Shown: positions 7,942-16,273 of the stretch, piece after piece
Layout: the number at the start of each line of letters is the position of its first letter
How positions within the stretch are numbered: position 1 is the stretch's first letter
Origin: Sandaracinaceae bacterium
Lineage (GTDB): Bacteria > Myxococcota_A > Polyangia > Polyangiales > Sandaracinaceae
Reading direction: 5' to 3'
NCBI GenBank assembly: GCA_004213565.1
Contig: SHBB01000018.1
Location: 1 to 33,648, forward strand
Length of the DNA stretch: 33,648 nt
The notes under the pieces: model-generated
Seen by the model: only the letters and a program-made list of their open reading frames with translations
The model's database searches: none
Told to the model about the DNA's origin: nothing
Made by a program: the position numbers and the translations under genes

Positions 7942-8235
7942 TCAGCAGGCGTCCTCGCACTGACTCGAGATCTCGTCGCAGCTCGTGCGTTCGACGCATC
8001 GCAGACACCCGGCCGCGTCCTCTGTGAAGGTGCGGTGATTCTCGACGCAGACGTCGATCTCGCTCTCCTCGAAGCGGCCGCAATCGACGAGGTGCTCACA
8101 GATCCGCCGCTGGGTGGAGAGCTGCGGGGGACACCCGAGGCGGGTGCGCTCGAACGGGTCCGTCTCGAAGACGCAGCGATCACACCCTCCGAGGGCCAGA
8201 AGCAGCGTGACAGCGGCCACGATCGAGCGTCCCAT
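7942..8235 (-). CDS. Small cysteine-rich lipoprotein
   Basis: The protein has 97 residues from ATG 8235. A signal ending in LALGGC gives a lipidated Cys18. Ten further Cys follow, spaced through LGCP, RICEH, VDCG, DVCVE, AGCLRC, SCDE, QCED and DAC, enough for five disulfides. It is immediately upstream of, and coupled to, the M48 peptidase lipoprotein, so it may be a partner or substrate (inference). It resembles in style, but not in alignable sequence, the Cys-rich lipoprotein at 18829. Confidence 0.65.
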   Translation of the reverse strand: MGRSIVAAVTLLLALGGCDRCVFETDPFERTRLGCPPQLSTQRRICEHLVDCGRFEESEIDVCVENHRTFTEDAAGCLRCVERTSCDEISSQCEDAC

Positions 8236-8399
8236 CCCCGCATGCTACGCGGGCTCGGCGATCGTCTCCCCAGTCGGACTGCTCGGCGATCGGCCTGGAA
8301 GAGCGCGCAGCCGCCGGCGCAGCTCGAGGCGCGCGAAGCAGGCGGCACCCGAACGGTCGCCGTGCGCTGGTTGGCTGCGGTGAATCGGGCGCTCGCGCC

Positions 8400-9434
8400 T
8401 CACTCGATGATCGCGGGAACCGCGGCGAGCTCGTAGCCCACCGAGAGCTGCCCGCAGACTTCGGGGTCGGCCGTGGGCGCGATGTCCGCGACCGACTCCA
8501 CGATGCTCCGGATGGTGGCGCTCGCGTTCGTGAAGATCGGCTCGACGGCCGCGCTGATCTCGTCGACGAGCTCATCGGCGGACACGACCCCGCCGAGGAC
8601 CATCGCGTCGAGACCGTCGGAGTGGATGTCGAAGCGCAGCTCGACGCGCTCGTGGTGATCGGGCGGCAGCGCGAGACGCTCGCGGCGCTCGAAGGGGATG
8701 TCCATCGCCTCGAAGCGCGCGCGCACGCGGCCGCGGAACAGACTCGCGTCGGGATCGACGGCGAGGGTCCGAAGGAGCTCGAGCGTCTGGCCCGCGGCGA
8801 GCTCGCCGCTCGGTTCGATCGCGGGCGCGCGCCCTCCAACGACGCGCGCCTGGTGGACCGAGACCTCGACGCGGGGGTCGACGTCGAGGCTGTCGACGCC
8901 TCGAACCTGCACCGCGAGGAGGAACGCGCCCCGCCGCAACGAATCGGCGATCAGCGCCTGGAAGCAGCCGTCGGGGGCCGACGCTGGACAGTCCGCGGGA
9001 TCGAGCAGCCCCTCCGCCGTCCCCACCAGCCCCGCGACCGCGTTGTCGGCCCCCACGTGCGCCGGGTCGTAGCGGCCCGGGCCGTCCTCGTTGAACTGCT
9101 CGCAGTCCGCGTCGGGGGCGGTCCAACCGGATCCCGAATCGATCCCATCGACGTTGAACCCGACGACCCCACGGTCGTCGTCGAGGGCGGACAGGGAGAA
9201 CGACGTGACGACGTAGGTCAGGCTCGTCCCGCCGAGCTCGACCGGCAAGACATCCACCGACCGGTCGGCGAGGATCGGCTCGCTCGTCTCGCAGGGCGGG
9301 TCATTCCCGTCCGCGCACGCGTGGTCCCATGGCTCGAACGTGCAGGGTCCGTCGATGCCCTGTTCGCAGTACGGAGAAGGCGCGCACGCGGAGACCGCGA
9401 CGGCGAGGACGATGAGCCGGCAGAGTCGAAGCAT
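8400..9434 (-). CDS. Hypothetical lipoprotein
   Basis: The protein has 344 residues from ATG 9434, which opens a lipoprotein signal (MLRLCRLIVLAVAVSAC). The mature N-terminus has several Cys (CEQGIDGPC, HACADGNDPPC) and the remainder looks beta-rich with acidic loops (DADCEQFNEDGPGRYDP). No family was recognised. The pattern of a short Cys-rich start and a long beta domain is common among Myxococcota surface lipoproteins. The frame stays open upstream to 9650, without a signal peptide. Confidence 0.6.
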   Translation of the reverse strand: MLRLCRLIVLAVAVSACAPSPYCEQGIDGPCTFEPWDHACADGNDPPCETSEPILADRSVDVLPVELGGTSLTYVVTSFSLSALDDDRGVVGFNVDGIDSGSGWTAPDADCEQFNEDGPGRYDPAHVGADNAVAGLVGTAEGLLDPADCPASAPDGCFQALIADSLRRGAFLLAVQVRGVDSLDVDPRVEVSVHQARVVGGRAPAIEPSGELAAGQTLELLRTLAVDPDASLFRGRVRARFEAMDIPFERRERLALPPDHHERVELRFDIHSDGLDAMVLGGVVSADELVDEISAAVEPIFTNASATIRSIVESVADIAPTADPEVCGQLSVGYELAAVPAIIE

Positions 9435-9582
9435 GTCCGACGTCAGTGCAAGGAGCGATCCTCGCGGCGGACTCGAACGGCGTGACTCTGGGCGTGAATC
9501 CCAGCCACACGGGGGCGTGCCAAGCGGTGCCGCGGCCGTCCGGGTCGGACGGGAGCTCTCGATGGCGCGCGCGGTCGACCCC

Positions 9583-10527
9583 TCAGAGGAGGGCGGCGGC
9601 TTCGTCTCGGCGCGCACGCAAGGCGACGTGCTTCGGGGTGCGCCCCGCATCGTCTCGCGCGCTTCGGTCCGCGCCCGCCTCCAGCAGCACCCGGATCACG
9701 CGCACGAACCCGGCCTTCGCGGCGGTGTGCAGCGCCGTCGCGCCCTTCGGGCCCCGGGCGTGAAGGTCCGCGCCCAGGTCCAGCAGCCGCCGCACGCGCT
9801 CCGGTCGTTCACCGCGGTCGCCGCGACAGACGTAGACGAGCGCCGGCCAGCCGCCCCACTCGGTCGCGTCGGGGTCACAGCCGGCCGCGAAGAGCCGCTC
9901 CCGCAGCCCGTCTTCGAGGTCGACGGCCCAGGTCGCGCGCGCTGTCGCCGGGTCGGCCCCCGCGTCCAGCAGCCGCTCCACGAGCGCGCGCTCACCCCGG
10001 GTCATCTCGAGGAGCAAGGCGTCGTGCCCCGCCACGCGCGCGCCCGCCGCGAGCAACGCTTCGACGAGCGCGACGTGTCCGCCGGCCACGGCGTGGTGGA
10101 GCGGCGTCACCGCCCACACGGAGTCCGCGGCCTGCGGGGCGTCGAGGAGCGACGCGTCTCGCTCGAGGTGGTCCCGGACGGCGTCGAGCTCGCCCAGAAA
10201 GGCCGCCGTGTAGACGTCGTCGGTCGTGCGTGGGGCGAGCAGCGCGGTGCAATCATGTTTGCGCTTGCGGGTCGCGACGGCGAGCGGCTTGCACAGAACG
10301 AAGGTCTCGTGTCGGTAGCGCCCCGCGAGATCGGCGTCGGCGCCGCGCGCGAGCAGCGCCTCCACGAGCGGGAGCCGCCCCTTGTTGGCCGCTTCCCAGA
10401 GGAGCGTGCGTCCGTGTCCGCCGCTCTGCGCGTCGAGGAGCTGCGGATCGCGGTCGAGGAGCGCGAGCACGGCGTCCAGCTCGCCTTTGGCCGCGAGCTT
10501 CAGCGTGGCGTCCGCGATCGACGGCAT
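9583..10527 (-). CDS. Ankyrin-repeat protein
   Basis: The protein has 314 residues from ATG 10527. Ankyrin repeats can be followed through most of it: GRTLLWEAANKGRLPLVEALLARGADAD, then VTPLHHAVAGGHVALVEALLAAGA, LVERLLDAGADP, RVRRLLDLGADLHARGPKG and ATALHTAAKAGFVRVIRVLLEAGAD. There is no signal peptide or membrane span, so it is probably cytoplasmic and acts by protein binding. The partner is unknown. It is divergent from the TetR gene at 10649, but the two palindromes there lie about 90 bp from its start. Confidence 0.85.
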   Translation of the reverse strand: MPSIADATLKLAAKGELDAVLALLDRDPQLLDAQSGGHGRTLLWEAANKGRLPLVEALLARGADADLAGRYRHETFVLCKPLAVATRKRKHDCTALLAPRTTDDVYTAAFLGELDAVRDHLERDASLLDAPQAADSVWAVTPLHHAVAGGHVALVEALLAAGARVAGHDALLLEMTRGERALVERLLDAGADPATARATWAVDLEDGLRERLFAAGCDPDATEWGGWPALVYVCRGDRGERPERVRRLLDLGADLHARGPKGATALHTAAKAGFVRVIRVLLEAGADRSARDDAGRTPKHVALRARRDEAAALL

Positions 10528-10603
10528 GCGAGAGCATAGCGCGACGACCCGCCGTGGGCGCTGAGCCCGCCCGGCCGGAGGTCGACGAACGAACAGGTTC
10601 CGC

Positions 10604-10631
10604 TTGACCGCCGGCATAACATCGTTATGTA
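10604..10631 (+). promoter_or_regulatory. Candidate promoter of the TetR-Old Yellow Enzyme operon
   Basis: TTGACC (10604-10609) is a good -35 match. With a 16-bp spacer it faces TATGTA (10626-10631), a weak -10. Transcription would begin around 10638, leaving a very short leader before ATG 10649, which has no ribosome-binding site. Both palindromes overlap or lie next to this promoter, so a bound repressor would block it. Confidence 0.4.
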
Positions 10632-10652
10632 GTGCCCATAACACCGTTATGG
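10615..10652. promoter_or_regulatory. Two perfect palindromic operators
   Basis: CATAACATCGTTATG (10615-10629) and CCATAACACCGTTATGG (10636-10652) are perfect inverted repeats of CATAAC/GTTATG around a 3-bp centre. Their centres are 22 bp apart, close to two helical turns. The second covers the TetR start codon. They are the obvious binding sites for the adjacent TetR product. Confidence 0.8.
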
Positions 10653-11236
10653 ACGATGACCTGACAGAGACCGTGTACCGCGCCCTCGTGGCCCGCGAGC
10701 TGGACGACGCCGATCTGAGCGCCCGCAAGCTCTGCCGGCTGTTGGGCAAGACGACCGGAGCGCTCTACCACCGCTTCGGCTCGCTCGATGGGCTGCTGTT
10801 CGCGGTGAGCCAGCGCGGATACGCGGACCTCACGACTCGGATGCAGGCGGTGTTCCGCGAGCGGAGCGACCTCGCCGACGTGGCCGAGGCGTTCGTCGAG
10901 TTCGGTCTCGATCACCCCGAGCTCTATCCGCTGATGTTCGAGCGCCGCTTCGACTGGGCGGCCCTGCGCGCTCGAGGGGTCTTCGACGCGCCGGTGGAGA
11001 GCGAGAAGCTGCTCCAGGCGCTCGCGTGCGTGCTCGAGCAGGCCGGCTCCGCCGACGTCGAGATGGACGGCCGGCTGCTCTTCGCCGGGCTGCACGGGCT
11101 GGTCTCCCTCGCGGCGAGCGGCCGCGCCAACGTCGGCGCGCTCGACCGCACCGACCGAGATGTCGCTCGCGCCGCCGCGCGAGCTCTCGCGCGACGCATC
11201 CTGCCGTCGGGCGAAACCGGAGATGACAGACGATGA
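10649..11236 (+). CDS. TetR-family regulator next to an Old Yellow Enzyme gene
   Basis: The protein has 195 residues from ATG 10649. The HTH is seen in LSARKLCRLLGKTTGALYHRF at about residues 24-44, followed by SLDGLLFAVSQRGYADL. The C-terminal domain (VAEAFVEFGLDHPELYPLMF) is of the TetR_C type with a DHPELYxLMF motif. Its TGA overlaps the ATG of the flavin reductase by four bases (ATGA), so the two are co-translated. The start codon lies inside an operator, pointing to autorepression. The arrangement is like E. coli nemR-nemA, where the repressor senses electrophiles. I see one Cys in the HTH region and one near residue 130, which could be redox-active, but this is not shown. Confidence 0.9.
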   Translation: MDDDLTETVYRALVARELDDADLSARKLCRLLGKTTGALYHRFGSLDGLLFAVSQRGYADLTTRMQAVFRERSDLADVAEAFVEFGLDHPELYPLMFERRFDWAALRARGVFDAPVESEKLLQALACVLEQAGSADVEMDGRLLFAGLHGLVSLAASGRANVGALDRTDRDVARAAARALARRILPSGETGDDRR

Positions 11237-12486
11237 CGAGCTTCAGCCAGACCCTGACCCTCCCCAACGGCCAGCGCCTCTCGAACCGCATCGCCAAGAG
11301 CGCGATGAGCGAGCGCCTCGGCGACGCGGACCACGCCCCGAGCGAGGAGCTGATCCGGCTCTACGAGCGCTGGGGCCGCGGCGGCGCGGGGCTGCTGATC
11401 ACGGGGAACGTCATGATCGATCACGCCGCGCTCGGTGAGTCGGGCAACGTCGCCGTCGACGGCCGGCGCGCGCTCCCCGCGCTGACGGCCTGGGCGCAGG
11501 CGGCGAAGGCGGAGGGATCCCAGGTCTGGATGCAGATCAACCACCCGGGGCGCCAGAGCCCGCGCACCCTCGTTGCGCGCCCGGTCTCGGCCTCCGCGGT
11601 TCCGCTGAAGGGCGAGGCGCGCCTGATGTTCGCCAGGCCGCGCGCGCTCGAGGAGGACGAGATCGAGGCGATCATCGCGCGCTTCGCCACGACGGCCGCG
11701 ATCGCGGAGGAGGCCGGCTTCGACGGCGTACAGATCCACGGCGCGCACGGCTACCTCATCAACCAGTTCTTGTCGCCGCACACCAACCGACGCCAGGACG
11801 CGTGGGGCGGGGACCCGGAGCGCCGACGTCGCTTCGTGCTCGAGGTCGTCCGCGCGGTCCGACGCACCGTGCGCCCGGGCTTCTCGGTCGGCCTCAAGCT
11901 CAACTCGGCCGACTTTCAGAAGGGCGGGTTCGACGACGGCGAGTCGGTGGCCGTGGTCGAAGCGCTCGACGCCGAGGGCCTCGACCTGATCGAGGTCTCG
12001 GGGGGCACCTACGAGTCGGCCAAGATGTTCGAGGAGACCGTCCCGACCCGGGACAGCAGCCGTCGTCGCGAAGCGTTCTTCCAGGGCTACGTCGAGATGG
12101 TGCGCGAGCGGGTCCGCACGCCGCTCATGCTCACGGGTGGCCTGCGCACGCGCGGCGGCATGGAGCACGCGCGCGAGAACGGCGTGGACGTGGTCGGCCT
12201 GGCCCGCCCGATCGCGCTCGAGCCGGACCTCCCCGCGCGGCTGCTCGACGGCTCCGCGCAGGCCGCGCGCCCGGTCCGGCTCGCGACCGGCTTCAGGAGC
12301 CTCGACTCGGTGATCCAGGGCTCCTGGTATCAGACCCAGATCGATCGGATGGGGCGAGGCCTCGAGCCGAACCCGAAGCTCGGTCGCCTCCTGCCGGTGC
12401 TCCGCTACTTCCGCCCCCGCCGCAGCACGAGGTGGACCCCGCGCCCGGTCACGATGCAGCCCCAGCCGGCGAGCGCGCGGGCCTGA
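11233..12486 (+). CDS. NADH:flavin oxidoreductase, Old Yellow Enzyme family
   Basis: An FMN-dependent ene-reductase of 417 residues, starting at ATG 11233. The substrate-binding pair and nearby Tyr appear as H169-G-A-H172-G-Y174, followed by LINQFLSPHTNRRQDAWGG, the family hallmark. Further markers are MQINHPGRQ (about 100-108) and the C-terminal FMN phosphate-binding region (LMLTGGLRT and VGLARPIALEPD). The length is that of single-domain OYEs, with no added iron-sulfur or NAD-binding domain. It probably reduces activated C=C bonds in reactive electrophiles such as quinones or enones, under control of the coupled TetR repressor. Confidence 0.93.
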   Translation: MTSFSQTLTLPNGQRLSNRIAKSAMSERLGDADHAPSEELIRLYERWGRGGAGLLITGNVMIDHAALGESGNVAVDGRRALPALTAWAQAAKAEGSQVWMQINHPGRQSPRTLVARPVSASAVPLKGEARLMFARPRALEEDEIEAIIARFATTAAIAEEAGFDGVQIHGAHGYLINQFLSPHTNRRQDAWGGDPERRRRFVLEVVRAVRRTVRPGFSVGLKLNSADFQKGGFDDGESVAVVEALDAEGLDLIEVSGGTYESAKMFEETVPTRDSSRRREAFFQGYVEMVRERVRTPLMLTGGLRTRGGMEHARENGVDVVGLARPIALEPDLPARLLDGSAQAARPVRLATGFRSLDSVIQGSWYQTQIDRMGRGLEPNPKLGRLLPVLRYFRPRRSTRWTPRPVTMQPQPASARA

Positions 12487-12650
12487 GAGCGGGCCGCCCG
12501 CCTCGGCGGATGCGACGGGACGCGGGTCGCTGACGACGCCGCGTCGTCACGACTGACGGCGCGTCGATCTCGCGACGCCGTGGCGTGCGAGAGACCGGCG
12601 GGGGCCTGGCACCACATCCGCGACGGACGCTCTCGCTTCGACGTTCGTGA

Positions 12651-12770
12651 GCCACGGGGTTCGGGCCGCCGGTCGCGTACGAGTGGTCGCTCGGCGACGG
12701 GACGACGGCGGACGGCGAGGCGCTGATCCACGACTACACGTTCCGGGAGGCGACCAACCCTTCGCGCAGC
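12651..12770 (+). pseudogene. Decayed PKD-domain fragment
   Basis: This frame reads PPVAYEWSLGDGTTADGE and then ALIHDYTF, matching the PKD-domain signature of a YxWxFGDGT strand followed by a HxYxx strand. About the first 33 codons all end in G or C; this bias fades after about 12758, and a stop lies just upstream in frame. It looks like a relic of a PKD-bearing surface protein broken by frameshifts at both ends. The rest of the 439-bp gap (12487-12925) holds other short coding-like pieces in different frames (for example VVTTDGASIS near 12543) but no intact gene. Confidence 0.45.
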
Positions 12771-12925
12771 GGTCCGGATGTGCGGTCGTGCCGCCTCTGG
12801 AGATCGCCAGCACGCGCTCGCTCGGCGAGGCCGAGATGCACGGGGCGACTCGGAGCGCGGCGTCCTACGCACTTGCAGATGGCGAGCGGCTTGGCGCGAA
12901 CTGACGATTGTGCATAGCTCACTGC

Positions 12926-14128
12926 ATGCAAACGAGAGCCGGACCTGGCGCCTTGTTCATCGTCGGTCTCACCCTGGGCTGCGGGAGCGCGACCGCGCCT
13001 CTCCCGGACCTCGCCGCGCCCTACGACCTCGGTCCCAAGGTGCAGCGGCTCGAGCGAGACCTCGGCTTCAGTCGGTCCCAGACCCGCGAGTTCCCACAGG
13101 TCCAGGCACCCGAAGACATCGCCCCCCCGCGGTGGATGGCCGTAGAGGCGCACGGCGCACGCGGCCCGCTCGACGAGCTCGACGGCCGCGGCCTCGTCGT
13201 CGAAGCGAGCGAGTACGGCGATCTCGAGGTCCCGCCCGCGCACCACCTCCTCCCCGCCGCGTCGCGCGCCGCGCACGGCAAGGACGTGGACTGGATCGCG
13301 TTCGTGACGCGCGTGCTGCTGGAGGCGGAGCTGGAGGAGAGCATCGTGCTGGTCGAGCGCGTCGACCTCCGACTCACGCTGGTTCGCTCCGAGCGCGTCG
13401 TGGCGCGTGGCACCGTCGAGGCGGTGCCGGCCCGGACCAGCAGCGTCGGCGGTCACGTGCCCGACTCCGCGGTGAACGGTCTCCTGCAACGAGCCCTCGA
13501 GGCGGCGCGCGGCGCTCCGGAGGTCGTCGCCCACGATCCCCTCGTTCTGGAGGGCTGCCTCGCCGACCAGATGGTCACCCCCCAGGAGACGGAGGCCAGC
13601 CCAGCATGCGTCGCTGGACGCCTGACGGAGTGCCTGGCCAGCTGTCACGCGGGCAACGGACGAAGCTGCGCCGAGGCGGCGTACGTCCAGGAGGCGGCCG
13701 ACGACTCGACCACGCTGCCGCTCTATGCCGAGGGGTGCGGCTACGGGGACGTCAACGCCTGCGTCAACTGGGCGGCTACCGTCTGGACGCTGTCGCGGAC
13801 GGAGCAGCTGGAGGCGACGGACGACGCCATGCGATGCATCATGCGAGTCTTCGAGCGCGCCTGCCAGCAGCATGAGCCGTTCGGCTGCGGCATGTTTGCC
13901 AGGGGGCTGGTGACCGGGCTGAACGGGGCGGTGGAGGTGGACGTCGATCGCGCCGAGGCGCTGCTCGTGCACACGTGCCAACGCTACGGGGTGTTCCCCT
14001 GCGATGTCCTGGGCACACTGCGCAGGCAAGGGGAGCTGGGAGAGGACGCCGCAGCGCTCGCCGACGAGGCCACACAGCGCGCGTGCGACACCGGCTACAC
14101 CCCCGCCTGCGATGCGCTCACGCCATGA
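12926..14128 (+). CDS. Lipoprotein with Cys-rich Sel1-like repeats
   Basis: The protein has 400 residues. ATG 12926 is chosen because it begins a clean lipoprotein signal (GALFIVGLTLGC). A middle domain (about 40-210) is not recognised. From about residue 220 there are repeating units with paired Cys, such as CLASCHAGNGRSCAEAA, EGCGYGDVNACVNWA, RACQQHEPFGCGMFARG, HTCQRYGVFPCDVLG and RACDTGYTPACDAL. This is the pattern of disulfide-linked Sel1-like/Hcp repeats, which make an exported alpha-solenoid for protein binding. The ligand is unknown. Confidence 0.75.
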   Translation: MQTRAGPGALFIVGLTLGCGSATAPLPDLAAPYDLGPKVQRLERDLGFSRSQTREFPQVQAPEDIAPPRWMAVEAHGARGPLDELDGRGLVVEASEYGDLEVPPAHHLLPAASRAAHGKDVDWIAFVTRVLLEAELEESIVLVERVDLRLTLVRSERVVARGTVEAVPARTSSVGGHVPDSAVNGLLQRALEAARGAPEVVAHDPLVLEGCLADQMVTPQETEASPACVAGRLTECLASCHAGNGRSCAEAAYVQEAADDSTTLPLYAEGCGYGDVNACVNWAATVWTLSRTEQLEATDDAMRCIMRVFERACQQHEPFGCGMFARGLVTGLNGAVEVDVDRAEALLVHTCQRYGVFPCDVLGTLRRQGELGEDAAALADEATQRACDTGYTPACDALTP

Positions 14129-14159
14129 AGGCCAGAGAGACCGCGCCTGGTCCCGATGA

Positions 14160-15161
14160 TCAGGCGATCCGGAAGGTCTCGCGAATGATCTCCGCCGCCC
14201 TTCGCATCGACGCCGCGGCGAGCGCGTCCTCGCGGGCCGGGACCCCCGCGAGACCGAGGAGGACGGTCATCCCGCGGCCCTGCGTCACGTAGACCCTCAC
14301 GTCGGCCGCCGCTTCCCCGAGCACGGTGCGCCCGCGGCGAAGCCATCCGCGCTCGAGGCCGCCGAACGGCTCCGCGTCTTCGATGGGGGCCCAGCTCACC
14401 GGTGCGCCGAGCGACTCGGCGTGGCGCTCGATCAAAGCGTCGGGCGACTCCTCGTCGCGCTGTGACACCAGGCTGAGTCGACCGAGCAGCTTGTCGCCCA
14501 CGACCTGCCACAGGTTCGCGACGAACGGGCCGTCGCTCCCGTCGCTGACCTCCTCGAGCTGCCACGACTCGGGGTAGAAGCAGAGGATGTCGTTGGGCGT
14601 CTTGCGCGCGAGCTGGCTCAGCCGCTCGTTGTAGTCCCACGGCGTGGGATTCAGGAGGCGGAAGCTCGCGAGCATCGAGGTGAACGGATCGGCGAAGACC
14701 GGGTAGTCCGACGCCGCGGTTCGCGCCTCGAGCACGTAGAGGCGGCCGCCGTCCGCGCCGCCATCCTTCACCGTCCACCACCGCGCGAGGGAGGGAACGT
14801 CCCCGACCTGGCGCGTCAGGACATCGAGCAGATCTCCGCCCGGGCTCGGGACGCGACGGGACTCCACGATGGTGCGGCTCGGCCCGAGGAGCGCCTCGAG
14901 CACGTCCGCGGGCGCGATCTCGCGCCGCAAGAAGATGCCGGTGATCTCGAGCTCCGCGAGCGGCTCGCCGAGGGTCTGGAAGAGGGCGACCTGGACCGGC
15001 GAGTGCAGGTTGCTCGGCGTGGCCGGAGGCAGGTCGACCGGGCGGAACCGCTCGGGGAGCAGCAGCTCGTAGTGGCCGACCGGGTCGGGGCCACGCTCGT
15101 CGGTCAGCTTGGCGCCACGCTGGGCGACGCGCGGATCGATCTGAAGCTCGGGCAGGGTCAT
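14160..15161 (-). CDS. Tandem DcrB/DUF1795-like protein downstream of a PAAR gene
   Basis: The protein has 333 residues. ATG 15161, two bases after the PAAR stop, is preferred to a TTG at 15167. Two similar halves can be made out. The first (about 25-170) has HYELLLPERF and ends YPVFADPFTSMLASFRLL. The second (about 190-333) has FYPESWQL and ends MRRAAEIIRETFRI. This alternating pattern with a terminal SFxxL or TFRI is that of the DcrB/DUF1795 (PsbP-like) fold. DUF1795 proteins include the EagR chaperones that hold the hydrophobic parts of PAAR-type effectors, but those usually have one domain of about 150 residues. Tight linkage to the PAAR gene supports an adaptor or chaperone role (inference). 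Confidence 0.55.
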   Translation of the reverse strand: MTLPELQIDPRVAQRGAKLTDERGPDPVGHYELLLPERFRPVDLPPATPSNLHSPVQVALFQTLGEPLAELEITGIFLRREIAPADVLEALLGPSRTIVESRRVPSPGGDLLDVLTRQVGDVPSLARWWTVKDGGADGGRLYVLEARTAASDYPVFADPFTSMLASFRLLNPTPWDYNERLSQLARKTPNDILCFYPESWQLEEVSDGSDGPFVANLWQVVGDKLLGRLSLVSQRDEESPDALIERHAESLGAPVSWAPIEDAEPFGGLERGWLRRGRTVLGEAAADVRVYVTQGRGMTVLLGLAGVPAREDALAAASMRRAAEIIRETFRIA

Positions 15162-15163
15162 CG

Positions 15164-16267
15164 TCAATCTCCCACGATCACGGTGCCGGCCCCCGAGACG
15201 ATGAGGTTGGGCCCGGCGTCACCGGTCTGGCCCTCCTCCTTGCCGTTGCCGCCGATCGTCAGGCTCACACCGGCCTTGAGGCCGAGCAGGACCGCGAGCT
15301 CACCGGCGAGATCGAAGTGGGCTTCTTCCAGGTAGTTGTCATAGTAGGCCGCGAAGCGCCCGTCTGCGCCGACGCTGGCCGCCGAGGCGCCCTTCGTGAC
15401 CTCGATCTTCACGGGCGTCGCGAGGAGCTCTCGACCCGTCTCGCTCATGCCCGCCACGGTGAGCGCGCCGATCGCGGCCGGCCCGAACACGGGGGAGGTG
15501 GCGAGGCCGGCCAGGAAACCGCCAGCGGTTGTGTCGACGACCCCGGTCACCGAGCCCGAGGCCGCGCTCGCGGTGGCCCCTCCATCGACGATCACGCCGG
15601 TGTACCGACCGTCGCTGCCCGCGAGGAACTCGCCCCCCACCTCTGCTTCGAAGAGGGAGCCCTTGCCTTCGACCGAGACCTCGTCGGTCACGTTCAGGGT
15701 CCCCTCCGTGTCGAGGGCGGATCCCCGGAGATTGAGCTTCGCCCTCTGATTGAGGGGGATCGGCCCGTCGATCGCGTTCTCTCCGCGAACGTAGGTCGCC
15801 TCGCCCTCGAGGACCGCGACCTCCATCGCGAACCGGCCGTGCTCCCCCTCGATCTCGAACCCCATCAAGGAGCCGTCCATCACGAAGCTGTCGAGCGTGC
15901 CGTCGCGGTTGGAGTCCTTGAGGATCCCTTCGAGGTGCGGGCCGTGGCCGTTCGTCTCCTCGACGATCTCCTCGAGGGTCTTGTCGCTCCCGTGGACCGA
16001 GAGGATGAACCGGACGAGGTCGCCCTGCCCTGGCCCGGCCGCGCTGGCGCCTTCGCAGGCGCATCCGTCGCCCTTCCGGGCGAAGCCGCGACCATTGACC
16101 AGCACCGTCTTCGACGTCTCGGCAACCGTGGCGGTGCCGTGCACGTCGCATTTCACGAGGTCGAACAGGCGGGCCGACGCGAGGCCCTCCGTGAGGACGT
16201 TCGGCGATCCGGTGACGATGGTCCCCCCGTGGGTCACGGGGTCGGTCTGGCGCGCTGCGTCAGGCAT
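15164..16267 (-). CDS. PAAR-domain spike protein with C-terminal extension
   Basis: The protein has 367 residues from ATG 16267. Residues 1-75 form a PAAR domain (AARQTDPVTHGG, GSPNVLTEGLASAR, then KTVLVNGRGFARKGDGC), with H13, C40, H43 and C69 or C71 as candidate zinc ligands. PAAR proteins cap the VgrG spike of type VI secretion or related contractile systems. A Ca-binding-like loop follows (D118-S-N120-R-D122-G-T-L-D126). Next come beta-rich repeats (about 135-225), a Gly/Ala-rich hydrophobic segment (about 226-275) and a C-terminal part without recognised catalytic motifs. The hydrophobic segment could insert into a membrane. No other secretion-system gene is in the window. It is an effector candidate, not a proven toxin. 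Confidence 0.75.
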   Translation of the reverse strand: MPDAARQTDPVTHGGTIVTGSPNVLTEGLASARLFDLVKCDVHGTATVAETSKTVLVNGRGFARKGDGCACEGASAAGPGQGDLVRFILSVHGSDKTLEEIVEETNGHGPHLEGILKDSNRDGTLDSFVMDGSLMGFEIEGEHGRFAMEVAVLEGEATYVRGENAIDGPIPLNQRAKLNLRGSALDTEGTLNVTDEVSVEGKGSLFEAEVGGEFLAGSDGRYTGVIVDGGATASAASGSVTGVVDTTAGGFLAGLATSPVFGPAAIGALTVAGMSETGRELLATPVKIEVTKGASAASVGADGRFAAYYDNYLEEAHFDLAGELAVLLGLKAGVSLTIGGNGKEEGQTGDAGPNLIVSGAGTVIVGD

Positions 16268-16273
16268 CTCAGC

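Noticed and set aside
9440-9560. GGACTCGAAC element suggesting a minus-strand tRNA
   Set aside because: The stem bases needed for a T arm do not pair and no acceptor or anticodon arm was found. The same stretch reads as a coding-like scrap in two frames, but neither has a start or a family.
12911-12930. TGCAT/ATGCA inverted repeat over a start codon
   Set aside because: Arms of only five bases with no adjacent regulator; likely chance.
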